Shown here piece by piece: positions 9,389-18,270 of a stretch of DNA of 64,000 nt. The translations under genes were made by a program, and so were the position numbers. Under the pieces are notes generated by a model, which had not been told where the DNA came from, ran no database searches, and saw only the letters and a program-made list of their open reading frames with translations. The DNA lies in NCBI RefSeq assembly GCF_018314255.1, contig NZ_CP073066.1:1302001-1366000 (forward strand), given 5' to 3'. The stretch is from Lentilactobacillus buchneri (GTDB lineage Bacteria > Bacillota > Bacilli > Lactobacillales > Lactobacillaceae). Every line of letters begins with the position of its first letter. Position 1 is the stretch's first letter.

Positions 9389-9425
9389 AAACCGGACGCC
9401 ACTTTGGTAGGGTCCGGTTCTTTTT
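9389..9425 (+). terminator. intrinsic terminator
   Basis: AACCGGAC/GTCCGGTT stem followed by CTTTTTG, directly after the oxidoreductase gene. Confidence 0.85.
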
Positions 9426-9431
9426 GTTGAG

Positions 9432-9547
9432 GTGTGCTGCACAAGCCAGCTTTCTCCGCTTTATCCAATAATAGGCATTGATGCAAAGTGCGCATCAACA
9501 CCTATTATTACATAAATGCTCAAAAGCTAACCGGCTTGCTCCGCACT
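9432..9547. repeat. palindromic intergenic element, family A copy 1
   Basis: A 116-bp imperfect palindrome. It opens GTGTGCTGC and closes GCTCCGCACT. Lower arms AAGCCAGCTT and AAGCTAACCGGCTT pair, and a separate tip hairpin is formed by ATAATAGG..TTGATGC and GCATCAA..CCTATTAT. The same constant motifs with different stems occur at 9558, 21470, 40389 and 46456. It lies in the roughly 300-base gap between the oxidoreductase and the ThrE-like gene, immediately before copy 2, and I see no gene in it. Confidence 0.75.
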
Positions 9548-9557
9548 GGGATTGAAA

Positions 9558-9669
9558 TGTGCTGCGAGCAACTGACACTGCGATCTAAGCCACTTTGATT
9601 CAAATCCAAGCCCAGGATTTCAATCAAAGCGACCTTAGCTCTCCGTGTCAAAACGTTGCTCTCCGCACT
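9558..9669. repeat. palindromic intergenic element, family A copy 2
   Basis: Opens TGTGCTGC and closes CTCCGCACT, like copy 1, but the stems differ: GAGCAAC/GTTGCTC, TGACAC/GTGTCA, CTAAG/CTTAG, CTTTGATT/AATCAAAG, AATCC/GGATT from base to tip. Its last base touches the TAG stop codon (9670-9672) of the ThrE-like gene, so it forms the beginning of that mRNA's 3' end. Confidence 0.75.
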
Positions 9670-11025
9670 CTAATCAAAGTGTCTCCACTCCCTATCCATT
9701 AACGCTCTTGCCACAAACAAGCCCATTGGCAGGAAGACGATGATCAAAGCAGCCTTGGTCAGCCACAATGCGCCGACACTAATTTGGTTGAGGCCGATGT
9801 TATACACAGCCCGATAAATGTACAATCCCGGGACCATGATGACAATTGACGGCACCGTCAGTGAAATTCTTGGGTATCCGTTATACCGGTTAACCAGTGA
9901 AGCAATCAGTCCTGCAACCAGGGCCGCTATGAAAGCTGCGGCTGCAGGTGGGACGCTCGTCAGATCAACCATTTCCAGTCTTAAGGTGTTAGCCACCGCG
10001 CCGATTAGTCCGGCCGTCATGGCCATTTTCTGAGAACTGTTAAACATAATTGAGAATCCATAGACCCCACAGAAACTGGCTGGGATTCGCAATAACATCA
10101 ATACCAGTGGTGATAGTCCCAATGGTAAGAAGTTTTCTGGTCGGAAATCAAATAATAGTGCTACCAGCCAGCCCACTAAGGCTGCTACAGCGGTGATCAT
10201 GATCGCGTAAGCCATCCGTTCCAGTCCGGATCGCATGTCCAGTTTGGAAATATCCAGGAAACTGGTAATAAACGGAAAGCCGGGAATCACAAACAGCATG
10301 GCACCAATATAGCCAGCCTCATGTTGAGCCAGAATTTGGAAATTGGCTTCAAAGATTTTGAATGAAAACATGTAAGTCAAGCACGCAATGGCCACAGCAA
10401 TGGAAATGCTGGCAATTGTGGTAATGTGTTGTTTACCCATTGACCCCCGGAAATACTGTCCGACACCGGCGCCAATGAAAGAACAAACCATTTCAGGGAT
10501 GCCGCCGCCCAGCAAAAAAATAAAACCGCTGCAGGCCAATGCGGCCGCCAAACCAGAAACCAGCGGGCTGTACTGGACAGGTCGTTGTTCGATTTTGCTG
10601 ATGTTGGCGTGAATTTGTTTGACCGTCGCATTGCCAAAATCCCGTTCAAAATGGCTGACAAAGTGTTCCAGTGAGTTGAGCTTATCTGTGTTCACACCAG
10701 TATTAGGCAGTGCTAGCACCTGCGAATAACTGTGGTCGTTGATAAAACAGGTGAACTGAAGTGAGCTCAGGCCGATATCCGCCGAACAAGTCAGCCCCAA
10801 CACTCTGGCCACCGTGTTCATTGCGTCACGAACCCGCCAGGCTCCGGTTCCACAGGAAAGCATGACAATCCCAACCCTACCAACGATAGAAGCCCGTTCC
10901 CTCAAGCCGGCTTCTTTGGCGGGGACAGATTCGTCCGTCGTGAATGATTTCCAGGGAATCGTCATATGATGATTTTGTGATAAATGGAATTTTTTGGGTG
11001 CGTTTGGTTGCTGGCTGTTTGCCAT
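9670..11025 (-). CDS. threonine/serine exporter, ThrE family (fused YjjP/YjjB-type)
   Basis: About 450 residues with an N-terminal cytoplasmic region (GIVMLSCGTGAWRVRDAM, a DUF1212/ThrE motif) followed by about ten hydrophobic helices; both halves that are separate YjjP and YjjB proteins in other species are in one chain. Members export threonine and serine. Its place beside thrB, thrC, hom and aspartokinase supports threonine as substrate. The ATG at 11025 is preferred over one 78 bases upstream because GGAGG lies 7 bases before it and the upstream part overlaps a good promoter. Separated from the thr operon by a terminator, so it has its own transcript. Confidence 0.87.
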   Translation of the reverse strand: MANSQQPNAPKKFHLSQNHHMTIPWKSFTTDESVPAKEAGLRERASIVGRVGIVMLSCGTGAWRVRDAMNTVARVLGLTCSADIGLSSLQFTCFINDHSYSQVLALPNTGVNTDKLNSLEHFVSHFERDFGNATVKQIHANISKIEQRPVQYSPLVSGLAAALACSGFIFLLGGGIPEMVCSFIGAGVGQYFRGSMGKQHITTIASISIAVAIACLTYMFSFKIFEANFQILAQHEAGYIGAMLFVIPGFPFITSFLDISKLDMRSGLERMAYAIMITAVAALVGWLVALLFDFRPENFLPLGLSPLVLMLLRIPASFCGVYGFSIMFNSSQKMAMTAGLIGAVANTLRLEMVDLTSVPPAAAAFIAALVAGLIASLVNRYNGYPRISLTVPSIVIMVPGLYIYRAVYNIGLNQISVGALWLTKAALIIVFLPMGLFVARALMDREWRHFD

Positions 11026-11061
11026 GATTTCCTCCAGAATACTTTTTAAATCAGTAAATGC

Positions 11062-11075
11062 ATACAATATTGTAT
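11062..11075. promoter_or_regulatory. operator-like palindrome before the exporter gene
   Basis: ATACAATATTGTAT is a perfect 14-bp palindrome that overlaps the -10 end and presumed start point of the exporter promoter. It is well placed for a repressor; the regulator is unknown. Confidence 0.5.
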
Positions 11076-11103
11076 TATATGCGGACTGTGAAACAACTTT
11101 CAA
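11074..11103 (-). promoter_or_regulatory. promoter of ThrE-like exporter
   Basis: Minus strand TTGAAA, 18 bases, TATAAT (perfect -10). Confidence 0.7.
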
Positions 11104-11145
11104 GCTGGTAAGGGCTTACAGTTTGAAAGTTTCTATCATGAATAC

Positions 11146-11178
11146 ATAAAAAATCCTTGATAGCAGCTATCAAGGATT
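11146..11178 (-). terminator. terminator of thrC-thrB-ACT operon
   Basis: AATCCTTGATAG and its perfect complement around a 3-base loop, followed on the minus strand by TTTTTTAT. It separates the thr operon from the exporter gene. Confidence 0.9.
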
Positions 11179-11219
11179 AAGAAACAATGATCTGATTGAC
11201 ATACGCAGAGTTCCGATAC

Positions 11220-11660
11220 TTACTCGATCGAAACTAACTGGACGTTACTGGCCCCATCCACCAAGCGGATTTTTCCCAACAGGTTATCGATGGTTCCGGT
11301 AAAATGACTCAGGTCCAATGAGATGACGATACTGGCAATATTGTGGATGGGGATGTTTTGGTTAATCGTCAACACGCTGGCACTGGTTTCAGAAATGGTC
11401 GTGAGGACTTTGGATAAGATCCCTCGCTTGTTTTCCAGCATGAGGGAGATAACGGCTTTTCTGTCCATCATGTTTTCTTCCGGTAAGAAGACCAAATCCT
11501 TGTATTTATAGAAAGTTCCTCGACTAATGCCGACAACTTTCACGGCTTCACTGACCTGCTTGACTTTGCCGCTCTCCAATAGTTGACGAGCTTGAATCAC
11601 TTTATCAAATGATTCCGGGAGAATCGAGCTATCAACGATGTAATACTTTTCCACGTTCAC
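11220..11660 (-). CDS. HTH plus ACT-domain regulatory protein
   Basis: A 146-residue protein of the UPF0735/PheB-type family. Residues about 20-55 (ESGKVKQVSEAVKVVGISRGTFYKY) resemble a helix-turn-helix, and the C-terminal 75 residues (LMLENKRGILSKVLTTISE...) are an ACT amino-acid-binding domain. It overlaps the end of thrB by 29 bases and is third in the thrC-thrB operon, so it is probably a sensor of threonine or a related amino acid. GTGAACGTGG before the ATG is only a modest ribosome site, consistent with translational coupling. Confidence 0.85.
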   Translation of the reverse strand: MNVEKYYIVDSSILPESFDKVIQARQLLESGKVKQVSEAVKVVGISRGTFYKYKDLVFLPEENMMDRKAVISLMLENKRGILSKVLTTISETSASVLTINQNIPIHNIASIVISLDLSHFTGTIDNLLGKIRLVDGASNVQLVSIE

Positions 11661-12537
11661 TTACCTCACTCACTACGCCGGTTGAATCGACTGCCATTTT
11701 GCGGACATTCCATCTTGGGAAGGCCGCTTTTGCGTTGGCAGCGATTTGATCGGCATCCTTTTCGTCTGCGGTGATGGCCATCATAGTTGAACCACTGCCG
11801 CTAATGTACATCGTACCACCCAATTGTTCGGTGATGTTTTTGGCCTGACTGTAATCGGGGATTAATTGAGCCCGGTACGGTTCGTGCATCCGGTCATCGC
11901 AGGCAACATGGATCATATGGCTATCACCGATTTCCAGTGCTTTAGTCATTGCCGCACAGTGGCTGACTTGATGAATCACATCTGCGTAGCTCATTGATGT
12001 CGGCAGCACTTTTCGAGCAGCATGGGTGCTGACTTCGTAATCCGGAATCATGGCCACAAAGTGCAGCTTGTCACTGACGTGATATTGGATAACCTGAGGC
12101 TGATTTTGGTCATCTAAAAAGGAGACGCACAGTCCACCCAGAATGGCCGGGGTGACGTTATCCGGATGGCCTTCCATTTCGGTGGCCAAGACCAGCAGTT
12201 GGTCGACCGAAATTGCGTCATCGTACCAGACGCTGGCGGCTTTTAGGCCAGCCACAACACAAATCGATGAACTACCAAGTCCACGGGCAACGGGGACGTT
12301 GGTTTCAATGTCGATTTGAACATTTGGAACGGGCTTGTCTAAGAAGCTGCAGCCCTTCACAAAGGCTTGGTAGACCAAATTGTCTTCATTTTGAAATTCT
12401 TTCGGGGAGCCGGTGATGACCAAGTGCTCCGAGCTCTTGTCAAAAGTAATGGTTGAATAATAGGACACTGCCAAACCCAGGCAGTCAAAACCAACCCCGA
12501 CGTTGGCACTAGTTGCGGGCACTTTGATCTTGATCAT
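11632..12537 (-). CDS. thrB: homoserine kinase
   Basis: A GHMP-family kinase that phosphorylates L-homoserine to O-phosphohomoserine, the substrate of ThrC. Visible motifs: PATSANVGVGFDCLG at the N-terminus, VPVARGLGSSS (GHMP ATP loop, about residues 87-97) and MYISGSGSTMMAI near residue 245. The 301-residue length is normal. The start overlaps the 3' end of thrC by 29 bases and its own 3' end overlaps the ACT gene, showing tight translational coupling in the order thrC-thrB-ACT. Confidence 0.96.
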   Translation of the reverse strand: MIKIKVPATSANVGVGFDCLGLAVSYYSTITFDKSSEHLVITGSPKEFQNEDNLVYQAFVKGCSFLDKPVPNVQIDIETNVPVARGLGSSSICVVAGLKAASVWYDDAISVDQLLVLATEMEGHPDNVTPAILGGLCVSFLDDQNQPQVIQYHVSDKLHFVAMIPDYEVSTHAARKVLPTSMSYADVIHQVSHCAAMTKALEIGDSHMIHVACDDRMHEPYRAQLIPDYSQAKNITEQLGGTMYISGSGSTMMAITADEKDADQIAANAKAAFPRWNVRKMAVDSTGVVSEVSERGKVLHR

Positions 12538-14014
12538 AAAATACCTCCTCGACTTTTTGTTTGACGTAATCGGTCATTTGATCTTTTTGGATGACGCTTT
12601 CGTGACGGACGGGCAGATCCCAGACTTTTCTCAGGTTGTCTGGAATTGGTGCGTTGGTTGCGTCATGTAAGTCCCGCATCACCTGCTGGACGTCCGCTGA
12701 AGTTTCTGGAAGGACGGCATTGGCAACCGCATTCACGAATTTATAGGGACTGGCAGTACTTAACAGGATCATTGGTGTTTCGGGGTCGAGCTTTTGATAA
12801 TTGCGCATGACTTTGTAGCCGGCCGCGGTATGGGGATCCATCAAGTAGCCGTTTTGTTCGTAGACTTCGGCGATTGAGCGTTCAATATCTTCATCGGTAC
12901 TGTAGCCGCAGTAGAAATCCTGCTGGATATTTGCCAGAACTTCCTTGGAAACTTCATACTTGCCGCTGTCTTCCAAGTCATCCATCAATTGTTTAACGTA
13001 TTCGGTGTCCTGACCACTCTTATAGTAGAGGAGTCGTTCAAAGTTGCTGGAAATTTGGATGTCCATACTTGGAGCAACGGTCTGGAAAAATGGCCGGTTG
13101 CGATCGTAGACCCCGTGATTAAAGAAGTTGGCCAACACGTTATTTTCATTACATGCGACGACAAATTTGTTCACGGGAAGGCCCAGCATTTTGGCGTAGT
13201 AGCCGGCCAGGACGTCACCAAAGTTACCGGTTGGAACGGTGAAGTTGACCTTTTGGCCGACTTCAATCGAGCCATCGTTGACCAACTGTTTATAGGAATC
13301 AAAATAATAAACGACTTGGGGAATCAGTCGGCCGATATTGATCGAGTTGGCACTTGATAAGCTGACATCGTCACCAAGGGATTCCTTCAGTGCCTGATCA
13401 TTGAAAATCCGTTTAACGTTTGTCTGAGCGTCATCAAAATTTCCTTCAATTGCTGCGACCTTGGTGTTGTTCCCACCGGTTGTGATCATCTGCAGCTTTT
13501 GGATCTTGCTGACACCACCGTCTGGATAGAAGACAATAATGCCCATGTTATCCAAGCCCTTAAAGCCTTCCAAGGCGGCTTTGCCAGTGTCGCCACTGGT
13601 AGCCGTCAGGATCATTACCTTATTATTGCCGACTAACACGTGCTTCATCAATTGAGGCAATAGCTGCAAGCCAACATCTTTAAAGGCACTGGTTGGTCCA
13701 TGGAAAAGTTCCAAGATATGGAAATCATCAACGGGAATAACCGGGGTAATCTTTTGGGTGTCAAAACTTGACTGATAAGCTGCTCGGACACTTTCGTCAA
13801 TTTCATCGGCAGAAAAGTCCGGCAATAAAATCGTCAGCACTGCTCTGGCAATATCTTGATAATTTAATTTTAACAATTTTTCGAAGTTTACTTGGAGCTT
13901 TTCCAAGTCAGGATAAACGAAGAGACCCTTGTCATCAGCGAAGCCCTTCTTGATGGCCTGCTTGGCTGAAATTTGAACTGAACCGTTTCTGGTACTCGTA
14001 TAATATTTATTCAT
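12509..14014 (-). CDS. thrC: threonine synthase
   Basis: A PLP enzyme converting O-phosphohomoserine to threonine. GPTSAFKDVGLQLLP carries the PLP Lys, and TATSGDTGKAALEGF and TVPTGNFGDVLAGY are cofactor-phosphate loops. The 501-residue length fits the long ThrC type. The ATG at 14014 (MNKYYTST) has AAGGAG 8 bases upstream; the longer frame adds 16 residues without a ribosome site. It is first in the operon and divergent from hom across about 100 bases, so both halves of the threonine pathway share one control region. Confidence 0.96.
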   Translation of the reverse strand: MNKYYTSTRNGSVQISAKQAIKKGFADDKGLFVYPDLEKLQVNFEKLLKLNYQDIARAVLTILLPDFSADEIDESVRAAYQSSFDTQKITPVIPVDDFHILELFHGPTSAFKDVGLQLLPQLMKHVLVGNNKVMILTATSGDTGKAALEGFKGLDNMGIIVFYPDGGVSKIQKLQMITTGGNNTKVAAIEGNFDDAQTNVKRIFNDQALKESLGDDVSLSSANSINIGRLIPQVVYYFDSYKQLVNDGSIEVGQKVNFTVPTGNFGDVLAGYYAKMLGLPVNKFVVACNENNVLANFFNHGVYDRNRPFFQTVAPSMDIQISSNFERLLYYKSGQDTEYVKQLMDDLEDSGKYEVSKEVLANIQQDFYCGYSTDEDIERSIAEVYEQNGYLMDPHTAAGYKVMRNYQKLDPETPMILLSTASPYKFVNAVANAVLPETSADVQQVMRDLHDATNAPIPDNLRKVWDLPVRHESVIQKDQMTDYVKQKVEEVFYDQDQSARN

Positions 14015-14116
14015 CAACTTACTCCTTGCATTTCTATGATTTATATGATAATCTGTTTTCATGTTAAATACAAGTGTTTATTATTTGTGAACACGAAAAA
14101 ATTGGAGGTTTCAGCT

Positions 14117-15298
14117 GTGAATATTGCGATATTAGGATTCGGAACAGTCGGTTCCGGCGTTTACAAGATTATTAAGAATGCGAAGCGCCAAGCCCAAAAC
14201 CTCCATGTAAAGCATATTTTGATCAGAAAGAATAAAAAACCGGATTTACCGGAAATGACTGACAGCATTGATGAAATTTTGAACGATCAAGATGTCGATG
14301 TTGTGGTTGAAGTCATCGGTGGCATTGAACCGGCGCATCAATACATAGTCGATGCCTTGAAGCACCATAAGCACGTTATTACCGCTAATAAAGCAGTGAT
14401 TGCTCAGTATATGGATGAATTCACGAGAGTGGCTGCCCAAAACGACGCAAAATTTTATTTTGAATCCAGCGTCGGTGGTGGGATTCCCTGGATTCAAGGC
14501 TTGGAGCGGGCTTTACGGGTCGACGATGTGAATAAGATCCAAGGAATCTTCAATGGAACGAGTAATTTTATCCTCGACCAGATGCACCGAACCGGCAAAC
14601 CATTCAACGAAGTGTTGATGGAGGCCCAACAATTAGGTTACGCCGAGGCCGATCCAAGTGCCGATATCGACGGCCTCGATGTAGCCAACAAATTATGTAT
14701 CAGCGTCGATATTGCATACGACCTATTTATCAAGCCAACCGAGGAATTGCCAATCTTTGGGATTCGTAACATTACCGAAGATGACATGACTCACTTTGAC
14801 AAGTTGGGGATGACCATCAAATTGATGGGTAAGAGTCACCAGCGGGGCCATGAGTTTGACTACATGGTTGAGCCGACCTTGTACTACGGCGACACCCTCG
14901 AAGCCCACACCCGTGACAACTATAATTTGATTTCATTGATTGGCGAGACGATTGGGACTTTGAAGTTCATGGGTCAGGGAGCTGGCCAACTGCCAACTGC
15001 CAACGCCGTGATTCAAGATATCTTGGATATTTTCCAAGGTAAGGAACATTTGAAGCGGGAATTTAAGAGTACCTTTAAGTTCCAGCCGAACCTGACCCGG
15101 AATAATTACATTGTCCGATCAGAGATTGATTGCTCACAGCTGTTTGGCGACTATGCCCCGGAACTTCGGGGTGACTATCTGGTCGTTCATGACATTCCAG
15201 TCGGTGAGATGCATCAAAAGATGAGACGAGTGTTACAACGCGATGAAACCGCGTTTATGGCAAGTTTACCAACTAAGAAAGGAGGAGCAGAAAAATGA
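14117..15298 (+). CDS. hom: homoserine dehydrogenase
   Basis: Reduces aspartate semialdehyde to homoserine with NAD(P)H. The chosen GTG start (TTGGAGG 9 bases upstream) gives the expected VNIAILGFGTVGSGVYKII Rossmann N-terminus; the longer frame adds 27 residues that do not look like the family. Later motifs are VITANKAVIAQ, FESSVGGGIPWIQGL (catalytic region), GIFNGTSNFIL and AEADPSADIDGLDVANKL. At 393 residues it appears to lack most of the C-terminal ACT domain. Overlaps the aspartokinase start by 4 bases (ATGA). Confidence 0.95.
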   Translation: MNIAILGFGTVGSGVYKIIKNAKRQAQNLHVKHILIRKNKKPDLPEMTDSIDEILNDQDVDVVVEVIGGIEPAHQYIVDALKHHKHVITANKAVIAQYMDEFTRVAAQNDAKFYFESSVGGGIPWIQGLERALRVDDVNKIQGIFNGTSNFILDQMHRTGKPFNEVLMEAQQLGYAEADPSADIDGLDVANKLCISVDIAYDLFIKPTEELPIFGIRNITEDDMTHFDKLGMTIKLMGKSHQRGHEFDYMVEPTLYYGDTLEAHTRDNYNLISLIGETIGTLKFMGQGAGQLPTANAVIQDILDIFQGKEHLKREFKSTFKFQPNLTRNNYIVRSEIDCSQLFGDYAPELRGDYLVVHDIPVGEMHQKMRRVLQRDETAFMASLPTKKGGAEK

Positions 15299-16623
15299 TA
15301 GTAGCTAAATTTGGTGGAAGTTCAGTTGCGGATGCCGGCCAATTTAAAAAGGTCCGGGCAATCGTAGAAGCAAATGCAGATCGAAAAGTAATCGTGGTGA
15401 GTGCCGCAGGTAAGAGTGATAGTGAGGCGATTAAAGTCACCGATTTATTAATTGAAGTTGAGAAACTTCGAGATGCCGGTGAAGATTACATGCCAGTGTA
15501 TAACCACATCCAAAGCCGATTTGTCGGCATTCGGGATGCACTTGGTTTGAAGGTGGGCATTGAAACCGACTTGCAGAAAATTGCCAAGCAGATTCCTAAC
15601 TGCAGTCATGATTATTTGGTATCACGAGGCGAATTTTTAACTGCCAAATTAATGGCCGATTTCCTTGGCTACCAATTCATTGACGCTGCCCGCTTTCTGG
15701 TATTTGACCAAAACGGCGTCAACTATGGGGAATCCATTAACCGTCTGCGCGACTTTTTAAGCTACGATGACCACATCGTCGTTCCCGGTTTCTATGGGGT
15801 TGATGAAGACGGTTTGACTCACTTGATGCCTCGCGGTGGAAGTGACATTTCCGGTGCGCTGTTGGCCAACTTTGTGGATGCCGATCTCTATGAGAACTGG
15901 ACTGACGTGTCAGGCATTAAGATGGCTGATCCTCGGATTATCAATAACTCCCGCAAGATTACCGAACTAACTTATGAAGAACTCCAAGAACTGTCCTATA
16001 TGGGCATCAGCGTCTTTCAGGAAGAGGCGATTCAACCTGCCAAAGAAAAGCAGATTCCAATTGCCATTTTAAACACTAATCATCCTGAAGAAGATGGGAC
16101 CCTGGTAGTCGATTCTGCGAACAGTAACGCTCACCAGTTGGTAACTGGAATTGCCGGTAAGAAGGATTATGTGGTGATTTCCATCCAAAAGTATCAATTG
16201 AACAAACGCCTTGATGTGATGGCCAAAGTCTTCTCCGTGATTCAAAAGTTTGGCGTCAAATTTGATTACGTCCCAGCCGGAACCGATTCAGTTCAATTTT
16301 TGGCGAAGCGGACGGATGTTGACGGCAAATTGATGGCGATTGTCAACTCACTGAAGTCAACCTGCGATTTAGACAGTGTCAAATTGGAGAAAAACATCGC
16401 TATGGTTGCGGCGGTTTCCTCCCAACTTAGTAAACGCCCGGCAATCGCTGGTAAGATTCTCGACCTTTTGGATAACAGTCAGATTAAGATTCATTTGGTG
16501 GTCCAGGAAGGCAGCGATATTAAAGTCGTCTTTGGCGTTGCCAATAGTGATTACGAAAAAACCATCGAAAAAATCTACCGGAGCGCTGCTGTAAGTGCGA
16601 CCAGGCTTAAGATGGTAATTTAA
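15295..16623 (+). CDS. aspartate kinase
   Basis: Catalyses the first step of the aspartate family, forming aspartyl phosphate. VAKFGGSSVAD at the N-terminus and PRGGSDISGALLA near residue 180 are aspartokinase signatures. The C-terminal third has two ACT-like stretches (VVISIQKYQLNKRLDVMAKVF and IAMVAAVSSQLSKRPAIAGKI), so feedback control is likely. Coupled to hom by ATGA overlap. Presence next to hom suggests the threonine-specific isozyme rather than the lysine one; this is inference. Confidence 0.94.
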   Translation: MIVAKFGGSSVADAGQFKKVRAIVEANADRKVIVVSAAGKSDSEAIKVTDLLIEVEKLRDAGEDYMPVYNHIQSRFVGIRDALGLKVGIETDLQKIAKQIPNCSHDYLVSRGEFLTAKLMADFLGYQFIDAARFLVFDQNGVNYGESINRLRDFLSYDDHIVVPGFYGVDEDGLTHLMPRGGSDISGALLANFVDADLYENWTDVSGIKMADPRIINNSRKITELTYEELQELSYMGISVFQEEAIQPAKEKQIPIAILNTNHPEEDGTLVVDSANSNAHQLVTGIAGKKDYVVISIQKYQLNKRLDVMAKVFSVIQKFGVKFDYVPAGTDSVQFLAKRTDVDGKLMAIVNSLKSTCDLDSVKLEKNIAMVAAVSSQLSKRPAIAGKILDLLDNSQIKIHLVVQEGSDIKVVFGVANSDYEKTIEKIYRSAAVSATRLKMVI

Positions 16624-16639
16624 AGAAGGTATCTACTCA

Positions 16640-16705
16640 AATAAGCTGAACTATAGACTCTTTGATCATTGGATCTGGTGAGTTTGTGGTTCAGCTTATT
16701 TTTGT
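16640..16705 (+). terminator. terminator of hom-aspartokinase operon
   Basis: AATAAGCTGAAC and its complement form a stem closed by further partial pairing, followed by TTTTTGTT. Confidence 0.85.
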
Positions 16706-16797
16706 TCAATTCGTTTATGTTAACGAGTCATCAGGGGTGAAATTTGGTACAATTAATTTATCAACTTTACAATGTGGAACGGGTGAGAGGTAATCTA

Positions 16798-18270
16798 ATG
16801 GTTAAGCCAATGAATATCAAAGCAATCAAAGATAAGGATAAACAACAGGCTAAGGAAAGATTCCACAGAATTTTGGAAGAGGCAAAGAAAAAGCAAACCC
16901 AATTAAAAAAGGCCACCACAAATCGTGGTCAGCAAACAAATCAAGCTCCGCAGCACACCGATAACGATCGACAGAAGAGCAGGTTAAAACGGGAGAATAA
17001 AAAGCTCCAGAAAAAAGTTCGGGCTATTCAAAGTGAGAAGAATGCCCAAGAGCAAATAATGCAACGGCTCAAAGCAAAAAACTTTGCATTAAACCAAGCA
17101 AATGATCAACTTGAGGGCAAAGTCCATAATGCCCAGATTAAACTTCAAGAAGCCGACCAACTAAAGGCAACTGACTATCATACCCAAATGCAGTTGAAAC
17201 AAACGATTGACCAACTTAATCAGCAAATCCAATTACTCAACAGGCGCAATCGAAGTCTGCGAACCGGCATCCGCCATTTTATTAAAAGCTCACAGTACCA
17301 GAAAGCTCAGCAGGTTAAAGCGGATAAGCAATATTACAAGGACCAACTTGAAAAAACAAGGGCTCACTTGAAGAGCTCGGAAAAACGAAATACCAAGTAT
17401 CAAGAACAGCTCCATCAATACCGGCACTATGAATTGCCGGGCAAAGGAAAACTCGTCCGACAAGCAACTACCCAAGAGTTAATCAACGAATTATTTGCCA
17501 GAATTGACGAGGAACGAGTGGGTGAATTCTTGTCGTTACTGCCGCTTTTTAACATGATTGATTATTATTTGAAGACGGGGATGACCAACACCAAGATTCA
17601 TCTGCGGCGATCAGAGTTGCTAAAAGATAACCAACAGATGTATGGCTACGTCCACTTTCAAGACGACCAACCTGAGTTTATTGCTTTAGATGGATCGGTG
17701 TTCCCGAATCCGGTTGTGAAGGGAAATAAATTTGAGCTCAATCAAGGTGATGTATATCGCGGGAACTATAATTTAACCACCGATCAGTTTGTGATTAACA
17801 AACATTACGCTGCATCAACGGAAAATCGCGATCGTTCCGCTGAATTACATCAAGTTAAGAAAAAAGCCGCCAAATTATCGGCAAAAGGGTTTGTTGAGCG
17901 GTTTACAATCGATTATCCCGATGTGAAAGATGTTTTGACCGGTAAGAATATTGAAGTGGTTTCATGGTTCAAGCAGATTAGCTACAAACGGGTATTTGAA
18001 CCATTTGGAGTTAATATCGATGTTTTGGATCCCAACGAACGTAGTGGCGATTTTATTTATCGAAGAATTGAAAATACTGATACGGACCTGGCTTTTATTT
18101 TGCTGGAGGGATCCCATCATGTTAACAGTCAGATCTATAAGGACCGACCGGCCGCAAATCCGGATAAAATTAAAATCCTGGAAGATGCTGCACCCAAAGA
18201 ATTACTAAAGATGACGTATGATCATTTCAAATCATTAGCAACTCGGACGCGTACTTTGGACGAGAACTAA
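16798..18270 (+). CDS. coiled-coil protein of unknown function
   Basis: I do not recognise this 490-residue protein. Residues about 10-210 are highly charged and Gln/Lys-rich with a long coiled coil (KSRLKRENKKLQKKVRAIQ..., QLNQQIQLLNRRNRSLRTG). The C-terminal 250 residues look globular: YGYVHFQDDQPEFIALDGS, RGNYNLTTDQFVINKHYA and a final part containing VVSWFKQISYKRVFEPFGV and LAFILLEGSHHVNSQIY. There is no signal peptide or membrane segment. The ATG at 16798 has a GAGAGG site; an upstream frame extension has none. The gene stands alone, and its end overlaps the frameshifted LysR gene by 4 bases. The last domain, ending in a repeated hydrophobic core, might be a cell-cycle or stress-related nucleotide/ligand fold, but nothing supports a specific call. 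Confidence 0.75.
   Translation: MVKPMNIKAIKDKDKQQAKERFHRILEEAKKKQTQLKKATTNRGQQTNQAPQHTDNDRQKSRLKRENKKLQKKVRAIQSEKNAQEQIMQRLKAKNFALNQANDQLEGKVHNAQIKLQEADQLKATDYHTQMQLKQTIDQLNQQIQLLNRRNRSLRTGIRHFIKSSQYQKAQQVKADKQYYKDQLEKTRAHLKSSEKRNTKYQEQLHQYRHYELPGKGKLVRQATTQELINELFARIDEERVGEFLSLLPLFNMIDYYLKTGMTNTKIHLRRSELLKDNQQMYGYVHFQDDQPEFIALDGSVFPNPVVKGNKFELNQGDVYRGNYNLTTDQFVINKHYAASTENRDRSAELHQVKKKAAKLSAKGFVERFTIDYPDVKDVLTGKNIEVVSWFKQISYKRVFEPFGVNIDVLDPNERSGDFIYRRIENTDTDLAFILLEGSHHVNSQIYKDRPAANPDKIKILEDAAPKELLKMTYDHFKSLATRTRTLDEN

Noticed and set aside
12989..13357. 122-codon plus frame within thrC
   Set aside because: Antisense shadow of threonine synthase.
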